Positions 1-6,443 of a DNA stretch of 13,802 nucleotides are shown here, one piece after another (within the stretch, counting starts at the first letter, position 1; each line of letters starts with the position of its first letter). This DNA comes from an uncultured Bacteroidales bacterium (GTDB lineage Bacteria > Bacteroidota > Bacteroidia > Bacteroidales > Paludibacteraceae), in NCBI GenBank assembly GCA_946619625.1, contig CAMOMF010000137.1, positions 1 through 13,802 on the forward strand, in the 5' to 3' direction. The position numbers and the translations under genes are program-made. The notes beneath the pieces are model-generated. The model was not told where the DNA came from. It worked only from the letters and a program-made list of their open reading frames with translations, and did no database searches.

Positions 1-310
1 CCGCATGACCCGGACGGTACACGTCTTTCAGTGCCGCATAGTCCTCCGGACGGGCTGCAGTGTTCCTGATAAGAAAAGCAATGGGAGTCCCCAACGTCAC
101 CCCATCCATCAGGCCGCTCAGCCACTCCACTTCGTCCCGCTCTTCCGCCGCACGCGCCGAACCGCCCGACTTGCGCCGCTGCAGGTCCTCACGGACAAGG
201 TCCATGTCTATTCTGACGCCTGCAGGACAGCCGTCTATCACGCCGCCAACGGCGGGACCGTGACTCTCGCCAAAAGAAGTGAACCGGTATTTTTCTCCTA
301 TTGTATTCAT
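1..310 (-). CDS. aroC: chorismate synthase, 3'-truncated by window edge
   Basis: Last step of the shikimate pathway: converts 5-enolpyruvylshikimate-3-phosphate to chorismate in the cytoplasm, using reduced FMN. Only the first 103 codons are inside the window; the reading frame is open to base 1. The ATG at 310-308 opens a protein starting MNTIGEKYRFTSFGESHG, which carries the family signature FGESHGPAVGGVIDGCPAG at about residues 13-31. It continues LQRRKSGG, a block rich in E and R, and LSGLMDGVTLGTPIAFLIRN. These match the chorismate synthase N-terminus in order and spacing, where the usual protein is about 350-360 residues. The start is supported by a promoter only about 20 bp upstream (332-363). 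It is divergent from the DUF2442 gene. Nothing about the visible part looks damaged. Identity is firm from sequence motifs. Confidence 0.97.
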   Translation of the reverse strand, partial: MNTIGEKYRFTSFGESHGPAVGGVIDGCPAGVRIDMDLVREDLQRRKSGGSARAAEERDEVEWLSGLMDGVTLGTPIAFLIRNTAARPEDYAALKDVYRPGHA

Positions 311-331
311 ATGCGCACACCTTTGCGGCTG

Positions 332-363
332 CAAAGTTACGAATAATTTTTGATATATGCAAA
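332..363 (-). promoter_or_regulatory. promoter of aroC (Bacteroidota -33/-7 type)
   Basis: On the minus strand TAACTTTG lies at 339-332 and matches the phylum -7 consensus TAnnTTTG. A TTTG lies at 363-360, exactly 20 bp upstream. Transcription should begin around 326, giving aroC a leader of about 15 nt. The -33 and -7 flanks (TTTGCATATATCAAAAA and CTTTGCAG) are nearly the same as in four other promoters of this window. Confidence 0.8.
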
Positions 364-476
364 TTTTTGACTGAAAAAAGTAGTTTTTCTTCTTTTTAAT
401 GGTTTGAGCGGCGCGCCCGCAGGGCATTAAATGTGAAAATGCTACACAGGCGAAGCGGAACTGTCTCTTTGTTTGT

Positions 477-496
477 ATCCGCCATGCATGGCGGAT
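477..496. repeat. 20-bp perfect palindrome in the aroC/DUF2442 gap
   Basis: ATCCGCCATGCATGGCGGAT is self-complementary over all 20 bases. It sits in the 357-bp gene-free stretch 311-667, about 120 bp upstream of the DUF2442 promoter. It could be a dimeric-regulator operator, a site-specific recombination or insertion scar, or a cruciform/hairpin element. It is not followed by a T-run, so it is a poor intrinsic terminator. The rest of the gap is AT-rich and shows no open frame with family features. Confidence 0.7.
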
Positions 497-531
497 TAAG
501 GTACATCGTCCCTTCGTACATTGATACCCCC

Positions 532-545
532 CTCTATATATAGAG
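532..545. repeat. 14-bp perfect palindrome
   Basis: CTCTATATATAGAG is fully self-complementary and lies 36 bp to the right of the 20-bp palindrome, about 70 bp before the -33 box of the DUF2442 promoter. Its AT-rich core means it may be chance. Position relative to the promoter would allow operator function, but nothing proves it. Confidence 0.45.
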
Positions 546-615
546 AAAAAATGTGGAGAATCTATCACCTATTTTGCAACTTTTTTCACTTTTCATGCAT
601 TTTTCTCTTATTTTA

Positions 616-647
616 TTTGCATAATTCAAAAAAAAGCATTACCTTTG
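616..647 (+). promoter_or_regulatory. promoter of the DUF2442 gene
   Basis: TTTG at 616-619 and TACCTTTG at 640-647 are separated by exactly 20 bp, the Bacteroidota sigma-ABfr arrangement. Expected transcription start is about 653, so the leader before the ATG at 668 is about 15 nt. The spacer TCAAAAAAAAG is identical to that of the promoters at 3249-3280 and 11693-11724. Confidence 0.85.
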
Positions 648-667
648 CACCGCGAAAAAACAAATAA

Positions 668-883
668 ATGACAATATCGATGTTAAGAGTAAAAGACGTT
701 GACTATTTGGGCGATTATCGCTTAGCTCTCACCTTTAGTAACGGTGAACGCAGGCGAGTGGATTTGCCGCCGTATTTGTCAGGGGAAGTGTTCACTCCAC
801 TACTTGATAAGAAGCTGTTTATTCAGTATGATCTTACTCCCATAACGATTGAATGGGCGAATGGTGCGGACTTAGCCCCCTGA
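668..883 (+). CDS. DUF2442 family protein, C-terminus lost by frameshift
   Basis: A 71-residue small protein with the DUF2442 pattern: V-x2-V then DYRLALTFSNGERRRVDLPP, L-x-GEVF-x-PL at about residues 38-45, and IEWANGADLAP at the end. Family members normally continue after ADLAP with E-F-L-Y. Here the frame stops right after ADLAP at UGA 881-883, but one base on, the next frame reads EFLYVIGEA and stops at 909-911. So this is a one-base insertion in the C5 run 876-880, or a recoding site (see the next entry). Function of DUF2442 is not established; the family often sits beside DUF4160 genes, and the pair is suspected to act like toxin-antitoxin. No DUF4160 gene is visible here, so this looks like an orphan or relic. 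A second in-frame ATG at 680 is a possible start; 668 fits the promoter with a short leader. Confidence 0.8.
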   Translation: MTISMLRVKDVDYLGDYRLALTFSNGERRRVDLPPYLSGEVFTPLLDKKLFIQYDLTPITIEWANGADLAP

Positions 884-911
884 ATTTCTCTATGTAATAG
901 GCGAAGCGTAA
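876..911 (+). pseudogene. out-of-frame C-terminal tail of the DUF2442 gene
   Basis: After the run of five C at 876-880 the sequence in the +1 frame (882-911) encodes EFLYVIGEA then TAA, which restores the usual family ending P-E-F-L-Y. The junction reads CCC UGA A. A ribosome slipping forward by one base from CCC to CCU would bypass the stop and make the full-length product. Three explanations are open: an inactivating mutation, slippage-based phase variation in the C-run, or programmed +1 recoding. A base-calling error in the homopolymer is a fourth. Confidence 0.6.
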
Positions 912-1047
912 TCGAATTGCCCCGACCCGCAAGGCGCGACCAACATACCCGCTGCATAGTGCTACAGCATACTAACTAAGCGATAGATCGCAATAAATTA
1001 TCTTACTTTAATAAGCAAAATTTATAATCTTCATTTTATATTATACC

Positions 1048-1611
1048 ATGAATACTGATAGAGTTTATATTATTCGTTGGTTTGGGCCCTTCAAATCTGT
1101 AGAAGAAGTTAATACATTCGAAAAAGAGCACAAGAGTATTACTTGTGTATTATACATGCTTCAAGGTATGAAGAAGAATGCTAAATTATATGATAGTTAC
1201 TATTGCGGACAGGCAAAAAGGGGCGTTTACAACCGCTTAACCAACAAAGGACATCACATAGAAGAATTCTCTCGCTTGTCTGCAATATGGATAGGAAGTA
1301 TTTCTAATATGGAACCAACTACTACTGACATAAATTACGTTGAGAATATTTTAACGGCAGAAATGGCTGACAAGTTCCAAAAGAAATTCATGCTCAACAA
1401 AATAAATATGAATTTCCCTCATTTTAACATCTATGTAATAAATGTTTGGCATAAAACCAATACTGAACGGATAAAGAAATATAGCAGTAATTCGTTGGCT
1501 AGCGAAATTCCTGATTTAATTGGACACGAGTACTATACAGAGCCAACACCATATCACAGATTGTTTGGAGCTTCAAAAATTCAATGGTTGGATATTAAAA
1601 TTGAGGGATAA
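1048..1611 (+). CDS. GIY-YIG-like domain protein (putative nuclease), unknown role
   Basis: 187 residues, no signal peptide or membrane segment. Residues about 32-105 show the layout of a GIY-YIG nuclease domain. CVLYM has the first Tyr at 36, and YYCGQAKRGVYNRL has Tyr 52-Cys-Gly in place of YIG and the expected Arg at 63. Two His follow at 69-70, then IWIGSI, and INYVENIL with the candidate metal-binding Glu at 99. A later FNIYVIN could supply the Asn found near the end of this fold. The first 30 residues (RVYIIRWFGPF) and last 60 are not recognised. In the known superfamily these residues hydrolyse DNA phosphodiesters with one metal ion; activity here is inference. Base composition is far more AT-rich than aroC or the TPR operon, suggesting acquisition by transfer. 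It is 12 bp upstream of the secreted protein and probably co-transcribed with it; no -33/-7 promoter was found just upstream, where 980-991 forms a small GCGAT/ATCGC hairpin. Confidence 0.65.
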   Translation: MNTDRVYIIRWFGPFKSVEEVNTFEKEHKSITCVLYMLQGMKKNAKLYDSYYCGQAKRGVYNRLTNKGHHIEEFSRLSAIWIGSISNMEPTTTDINYVENILTAEMADKFQKKFMLNKINMNFPHFNIYVINVWHKTNTERIKKYSSNSLASEIPDLIGHEYYTEPTPYHRLFGASKIQWLDIKIEG

Positions 1612-1623
1612 TAAATAAAAATT

Positions 1624-2529
1624 ATGAAACAATTATTTTTAATTACACTACATCTATTGTTTTTATCTTCTATAGTTGCAGCACCAACAAAAGAGGGCAT
1701 TGCAAATCTCACTGGTGGAATGTCTATTATCCAAGTTAAACAATCAATAGGAGAACCTTATAGATGCAAAAAACTAGATTCTGGATGGGTATTTATTTAT
1801 AAAGTTTCAAATTCAGATGAAATAGTAGAGGAATTTCACCTTTATTTCATTGGAGATAAATTAAACTCTGTCGCAGAATATAATGGAGAGAAGAAAGAAA
1901 AACTAATAGTTGGTCCTTATTATAGTACAGAAGATTCTTTAAGTATGGTTAATGCCAAATCCAATGCGAATGAAAATGAGGATGCTGTTTTTGTACAAAC
2001 GGGATATATCTTAACAGACTCTGAACAAATACAAAAATCTATAGCGAATGCCTACAAACACATGGGATTCTACGTTTTTAATGACAACGAACCCATTTCA
2101 GAGTATATAATTATTGATAGGATTAAGGTTTTTGTCAGTTGGTCCGGGGAGTATGAAGGAGTAAGAAACCAACTGCTAAAAAAAGTACTAAAAAATTATC
2201 CTAAGGCAAGTGGTGTAATCTTAGATTTAACTAACGGAGGTTCGGATTGGGCAACCATAATTCAATTTACTAATAATAATGAACGGGAAAAATGGGGATA
2301 TACAAGGGTACATTCATTCAACGGATATTTAGTATTCTGTGATTGTGAACCAGTAAACAGCTATTCTATAATAGGACGTAGTAAATCTGCTGTAGCTGGT
2401 TCTGGGCAATATGATTCTGTTAAAGAAAATTTAATAAAAAAGGCACTTAAAGAATATCCTCAAGCACAAGGTATCATTCTTGATTTTCATAATGGAGGAA
2501 CAGATAGAGGGGTAATTATCAAATTCTAA
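1624..2529 (+). CDS. secreted protein: BamE/SmpA-like N-terminal region plus two tandem 68-residue modules
   Basis: 301 residues. Residues 1-20 are a signal peptide (MKQLFLITLHLLFLSSIVAA) with no lipobox Cys, so a periplasmic or exported soluble protein is expected. Residues about 30-60 (GGMSIIQVKQSIGEPYRCKK then a Trp and a Tyr) resemble the SmpA/OmlA fold start, G-M-x4-V-x3-G-x-P; this is only a resemblance. Residues 148-215 and 234-301 are two copies of one module, aligning without gaps with about half the positions identical, each running from G-(F/Y)-x-VF-x-D to NGG-(S/T)-D-x3-II-x-F. I do not recognise the module. It pairs by 12 bp spacing with the upstream GIY-YIG-like gene and shares its AT-rich composition. 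No terminator is visible after the stop. Gene and signal peptide are secure; function is unknown. Confidence 0.75.
   Translation: MKQLFLITLHLLFLSSIVAAPTKEGIANLTGGMSIIQVKQSIGEPYRCKKLDSGWVFIYKVSNSDEIVEEFHLYFIGDKLNSVAEYNGEKKEKLIVGPYYSTEDSLSMVNAKSNANENEDAVFVQTGYILTDSEQIQKSIANAYKHMGFYVFNDNEPISEYIIIDRIKVFVSWSGEYEGVRNQLLKKVLKNYPKASGVILDLTNGGSDWATIIQFTNNNEREKWGYTRVHSFNGYLVFCDCEPVNSYSIIGRSKSAVAGSGQYDSVKENLIKKALKEYPQAQGIILDFHNGGTDRGVIIKF
2065..2526 (+). repeat. internal coding duplication (two 68-codon modules)
   Basis: Codons for residues 148-215 (2065-2268) and 234-301 (2323-2526) encode two gapless copies of the same 68-residue module, separated by an 18-residue linker. About 35 of 68 residues are identical; conserved points include EP, the YxSV/YxGV step before a Lys/Leu-rich helix, YP, DxxNGG and the final IIxF. 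The divergence is high enough that the duplication is old. Confidence 0.9.
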
Positions 2530-2777
2530 GTACTCTTTTTGAAAATATAATACCCTTAATAAAATTGCTGCGGAATATAAAAATTCGCATGGTATTCTGG
2601 CAACCCCTCCCAAGAAGAAAAAACGTTGTCAATTATGCGAGATATCATCTCGCCATCGATTCTTTTTGCTTCAGTTATCGCCCTCCTTTATCATCTTTTC
2701 CGCCTATTCAGTCCCTGCCTACTTTGTTCATTGTCGCCGGATTTAATCCGGTTTCCGTTTCACTTTCCCCCGCTATT

Positions 2778-2809
2778 CCCCCTCTCCTTGGAAGATGGCT
2801 GGGGTGAGG
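2778..2809. repeat. degenerate REP-like palindrome
   Basis: CCCCCTCTCCTTGGAAGATG followed by GCTGGGGTGAGG resembles the widespread intergenic palindrome whose intact form has CTCTCC facing GGAGAG and ends in GGGGTGAGG. Here the right arm has decayed (GGAAGA in place of GGAGAG). Identification is by recall of the common pattern and is not verified by a search. Confidence 0.4.
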
Positions 2810-3076
2810 TTTCTCTATACCATCATGATAGGACCATGAGAAGGTCTCCTTAGGGTGAGCAAAAATAGCCCATTCACTCGCCATTTTCCCTCCACACCAA
2901 ATCCCATATTTATTGTATGATTATCACCCAATTGCAATGCCACTCACCCTGCTATCAAACCCCTCCTTACACCCTCATTTTTGCTCACGACACTCCATCC
3001 TGCTTGTTTTTCCCGCACTCTTTGTTCTTTCCCGCACTTCGCCACAAACATTCACAGCGCGTTCATAATTCATATT

Positions 3077-3209
3077 ACTCCTGCACTCCCAATTACATTT
3101 GTCTGCACTCCTGCAACTCCTGACTCCTATATATCTGTCTGCACGGCTCCGCCGATCGTCCGAGCCTGCGAGGAAAGAACTTCTGAAACTCCTATCACTC
3201 CTACACTCC
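3077..3209. repeat. cluster of eight ACTCC words
   Basis: ACTCC occurs at 3077, 3085, 3107, 3116, 3123, 3188, 3197 and 3205, all but one followed by T, with spacers of 2 to about 60 bases. The final three copies are spaced 9 and 8 bases apart, directly before the A-run at 3211. On the minus strand it reads as repeated GGAGT. It is a low-complexity, slippage-type array and not a CRISPR. Confidence 0.75.
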
Positions 3210-3212
3210 TAA

Positions 3213-3248
3213 AAAAAAGTCCTTTTTTCGCAGAAAAGGCACTTTTTT
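3213..3248 (+). terminator. terminator-like A/T hairpin abutting the TPR promoter
   Basis: AAAAAAGT-CCTTTT (3213-3226) pairs with AAAAGG (3234-3239) and, after one bulged C, ACTTTTTT (3241-3248), around loop TTCGCAG. The T-rich right arm could terminate plus-strand transcription arriving from the AT-rich gene pair, insulating the TPR promoter whose -33 box starts at 3249. Because the stem is mostly A:T, it may be weak. Confidence 0.4.
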
Positions 3249-3280
3249 CTTGCATATTTCAAAAAAAAGTATTACCTTTG
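3249..3280 (+). promoter_or_regulatory. promoter of the TPR/barrel operon
   Basis: CTTG at 3249-3252 and TACCTTTG at 3273-3280 with exactly 20 bp between them. Expected transcription start is about 3286, leaving a leader of about 50 nt before the ATG at 3336. From TTGCATA through CTTTGCA the sequence is almost the same as the DUF2442 promoter at 616-647. Confidence 0.85.
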
Positions 3281-3335
3281 CAGTCGCAAAGGTTGTTCCG
3301 GACGTTCGGGGCACCTGAATATAAAAAACAGAGAC

Positions 3336-6300
3336 ATGAGAAAACGATTGATTCTATTTGCAATATATGCACTATGCATCAGTGCTGCCCACGCTCAGTG
3401 GTCGGAGTTGTACTCATCGGCAGAGGCCGAGTACATGGACGGCATCGCATTGTACCAGCAAGGGCAGTACGCTGCGGCTCAGGCCCATCTGCAAGCGTAT
3501 CAGGACGATTTTTACTTCGTAGCCTGCGCCTTCGAGTTGCGACAGACCTTGGCTCAGAAATACCTGAAAAAGTACCTGTCCGAACACCCCTACACGCCCT
3601 ATGCCTCCGAAGTGCACTACATGTTGGGCGTGTTGCGTGTGGAGGCAGGCAAGTACCGCTCCGCAAGAAAAGAGTTGTCGAAGGCGGTGAAAGCCGAACT
3701 GTTCCGACAGCACCAAAACGCCTTGTCCTTCTACGCCGGCTACGCGCACCTGCAGATGAACGACCTCCGCGCCGCTGCACGGGAGTTTGAGAGCCTGAAA
3801 GGTCACGAAGGTCCGTATACACAAATGGCAACCTACTATTACGGCTACTGCGAATATGCCATCGGCAATTACGGCAAAGCACTGCCCGCCCTGCTGGCAG
3901 TGGAAAAGACACAGAAATTCGGTGCCATCGTACCATATTACATCGCACAGATATACTATCAGCAAGGGCAATACGCCGAGGTGGAACCCCGAGTGCGCAC
4001 ATTGCTGTCACAGAGCACTTTAGAAGACCCCAAACGCAGCGAGTTGTACCGTATCATGGGTGAGATTGCATACCAGCAACAAGCCTATGACAGTTGTATC
4101 GCGCACCTGCGAGAATACAACCGACTCAGTCAAGCCGCCGGTGAAAAGCCTGTCCGTAACGACCTGTACCTGTTAGGCATCAGCGAGTACAAGACTGCGC
4201 AATACGCCGAAGCCATCACATCACTAAAACAAGTGAAGCCCCTCAACGACACGATTACGCAGTCTACACAGTTGCACATGGGGCACTGCTACCGTGCCAC
4301 CCGGCAGATAGAGCAGGCGAAGATGGCATACTCTGCCGCCATGCGATTCGATGGTACGGGCAAAGAGGGACTGACCGCACAGAAGACGCGCGAAGAGGCA
4401 ATGTTCAACTACGCCCTGACCACATACGAGTCCGGAACGGCACTGGGCGAGTCGGTTCCCGCTTTCACCAATTTCCTGAAAGAGTACCCCCAATCATCAC
4501 ACCGAAACGAGATTTATTCACTGCTCTCGGCGGTGTTCATGAAGTCAAAAGACTACACCCAGGCACTGAACGCCTTGAACGCCATCGAGGACCCCACACG
4601 CGACATGCTGTTGACCAAACAATACCTGCGCTACCAGTTGGGTACCGACGCTTTCCTGAACGGCAAGTACAAAGAGGCAGTCGCGCGGTTCGATGAAGTC
4701 ATCAGTAACAGTTCACTATCGGCACTGCAGGGAATGAGCGAGGCGGCAATTTATCTGCGCGAGGCATGGTTCTGGAAAGCCGAGAGCGACTACCGTCTGG
4801 GCAACTACGACGAGGCAGCGCGTGCCGTGGCGGCGTTCCGTGAGTGCCACAACTCAGCACAGTCGCCCAACTACCCCATCGCCAACTACTTGCAGGCATA
4901 CATCCATTTCCAGCAGAAAGAATATGCTGCCGCCGCCATGCGATTCAAGATGTTCACCGACCGTGCGGACAAACAGCAGGCAACCTACGCCGATGCACTG
5001 AGCCGTATCGGCGACTGCGCTTTTGCCAACCGCGATTTTGTAGAGGCGGAATCGTGGTACGCAAAAGCCATTCAGACAGGTGCAACGGGTACCGACTACG
5101 CCTTGTTCCAGCGAGGCTACACGCTGGGACTGCTGAGCCGGCATGGCGACAAAATCAGCGAGATGGAACAATTAGTCAAGCGCTACCCGCGTTCCGACTA
5201 CGCCGACGACGCGTTGTACGAGACCGCCCGTGCCGAACTGCGGCGCGACAACACGCAAGGTGCTATCGACGCCTACGACCGCCTGCTGACGGGCTACCCC
5301 AACTCACTCCTGTCACGCAAGGCGGCACTGGAAAAAGCCATGCTATACTACAACGACCGACAATACGACAACGCCATTGTCTCCTACAAAGCCGTAGTGG
5401 ACAAGTACCCCAACTCCGACGAGGCGAAGGCGGCTTTGGAAGGTATCGAGACCTGTTACGTAGAAACGAACCGCGTGGCAGAGTACCTCGCCTACACCAA
5501 GACGCTGAAGACCGGCATGGTGGGCGTCTCTGACGAGGACTCGCTGAACTTCGCCGCTGCCGAACGACTGTACCTGACGAGCCAATACGCAGATGCCATC
5601 CCGGCACTGAACAAGTATATCACCGCTTTCTGCGACCGCGGCAAGAACTGCGTTCAGGCACGATATTTCCTGGCGGACAGTTACTACCGCTTGGAGCGCA
5701 AGGCAGACGCCAAACAGGCGTATATGGAACTGGCAGCCCTGCGCGGCAACACGCACGAGGAAGAGGCAACCATGCGCGTGGCGGAGATTGCATACGACGA
5801 GCAGGACTACCAAACTGCACTCCGCTTTTTCCAACGCCTGCAAGAGGTCGCTTCGTCCAACAAGAACACCAACATCGCCCGCTTGGGAGTGCTGCGAACC
5901 GCTTACTTCCTCGGAGACAACACCACCACTATCGACATTGCGTCTGTCCTGCTCAATGAGCCCGCCACCGACTACGAGGTGCAACAAGAAGCACGCTACA
6001 ACCGTGCCAAAGCGTTCGTTGCCCTCAAACAATATAGTGGAGCCGTCAGCGACCTGAGGGAACTGTCCGAAGATGTTCGCACCGAGCATGGAGCCGAAGC
6101 CAAATACCTGTTGGCGCAAACCTATTTCGACCAAGGCGATGCCGACGCTGCTGAATCCGAAATCATGGCTTTTGCCGGCATGAACACTTCCCACCAATAC
6201 TGGTTGGCACGCGCTTTTGTCCTGTTGGCAGATATTTACATTAGTCGCGGTGACGATTTTCAGGCGCAACAATACCTGCTCTCTTTGCAACAAAACTACC

Positions 6301-6443
6301 GCGCTGACGACAACATCAGCACCCTTTGCACAGAACGATTGGATGCCATTGCGGCACGAGCAGAAACGGCAGGCGATGACGCGAACAATAACGGAACGGA
6401 AAAGAACGAAAACGAAAACGAAGATGACGATGACGATGAATAA
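3336..6443 (+). CDS. large periplasmic tetratricopeptide-repeat protein
   Basis: 1035 residues. Residues 1-20 are a signal peptide ending in AHA before QWSE, so the protein is exported, probably to the periplasm. Almost the whole mature part is helical TPR-type repeats, recognisable by G-x2-Y-x2-A-(I/A) helices and the YPxS turn. The stretch of about residues 625-705 shows two clear consecutive units (ALYETARAELRRDN...GYPNS, then AMLYYNDRQYDNAI...KYPNS). The last 25 residues are an acidic low-complexity tail of Asn, Glu and Asp ending DDDDDE. TPR arrays bind other proteins; the partner is likely the outer-membrane barrel encoded directly downstream, whose start overlaps this stop by 8 bp. Such a long TPR protein next to a barrel is a recurrent arrangement in Bacteroidota, but its exact job is not known to me. 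The start is chosen for the signal peptide and promoter spacing. Composition is GC-rich and unlike the AT-rich pair to the left. Confidence 0.93.
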   Translation: MRKRLILFAIYALCISAAHAQWSELYSSAEAEYMDGIALYQQGQYAAAQAHLQAYQDDFYFVACAFELRQTLAQKYLKKYLSEHPYTPYASEVHYMLGVLRVEAGKYRSARKELSKAVKAELFRQHQNALSFYAGYAHLQMNDLRAAAREFESLKGHEGPYTQMATYYYGYCEYAIGNYGKALPALLAVEKTQKFGAIVPYYIAQIYYQQGQYAEVEPRVRTLLSQSTLEDPKRSELYRIMGEIAYQQQAYDSCIAHLREYNRLSQAAGEKPVRNDLYLLGISEYKTAQYAEAITSLKQVKPLNDTITQSTQLHMGHCYRATRQIEQAKMAYSAAMRFDGTGKEGLTAQKTREEAMFNYALTTYESGTALGESVPAFTNFLKEYPQSSHRNEIYSLLSAVFMKSKDYTQALNALNAIEDPTRDMLLTKQYLRYQLGTDAFLNGKYKEAVARFDEVISNSSLSALQGMSEAAIYLREAWFWKAESDYRLGNYDEAARAVAAFRECHNSAQSPNYPIANYLQAYIHFQQKEYAAAAMRFKMFTDRADKQQATYADALSRIGDCAFANRDFVEAESWYAKAIQTGATGTDYALFQRGYTLGLLSRHGDKISEMEQLVKRYPRSDYADDALYETARAELRRDNTQGAIDAYDRLLTGYPNSLLSRKAALEKAMLYYNDRQYDNAIVSYKAVVDKYPNSDEAKAALEGIETCYVETNRVAEYLAYTKTLKTGMVGVSDEDSLNFAAAERLYLTSQYADAIPALNKYITAFCDRGKNCVQARYFLADSYYRLERKADAKQAYMELAALRGNTHEEEATMRVAEIAYDEQDYQTALRFFQRLQEVASSNKNTNIARLGVLRTAYFLGDNTTTIDIASVLLNEPATDYEVQQEARYNRAKAFVALKQYSGAVSDLRELSEDVRTEHGAEAKYLLAQTYFDQGDADAAESEIMAFAGMNTSHQYWLARAFVLLADIYISRGDDFQAQQYLLSLQQNYRADDNISTLCTERLDAIAARAETAGDDANNNGTEKNENENEDDDDDE

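Larger units (their letters stand above)
2530..3212. other. gene-free, pyrimidine-rich intergenic stretch
   Basis: About 680 bp with no frame that shows family features, signal peptide or coding character. From about 2640 to 3210 the plus strand is dominated by C and T. It contains a CCGGAT/ATCCGG hairpin (2737-2751), a degraded palindromic repeat (2778-2809), a 12-bp inverted repeat GTGAGCAAAAAT (2855-2866 and 2977-2988) with several GGGTGAG/CTCACCC words around it, and an ACTCC repeat cluster (3077-3209). A GC-rich patch with GGCTC/GAGCC arms lies near 3144-3166. This reads as an accumulation of decayed repeats between an acquired island and the TPR operon. Confidence 0.6.

Noticed and set aside
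448..908. AGGCGAAGCG at 448-457 and 899-908 as borders of a mobile element
   Set aside because: Only 10 bp, the second copy lies in the shifted DUF2442 tail, and no target duplication or mobility gene accompanies it.
2737..2751. CCGGAT/ATCCGG hairpin as terminator for the secreted-protein gene
   Set aside because: It lies more than 200 bp past the stop, has only 6 bp of stem, and the following T-rich stretch is interrupted by CCG.
2981..3790. Plus-strand open frame of 269 codons across the TPR gene start
   Set aside because: It runs through the repeat region and promoter and then out of frame with the TPR gene; no protein features.
6217..6435. Start of the barrel protein at 6217
   Set aside because: That extension lies within the TPR gene and would bury the signal peptide MNKLIISTLLLAPLGVWA.
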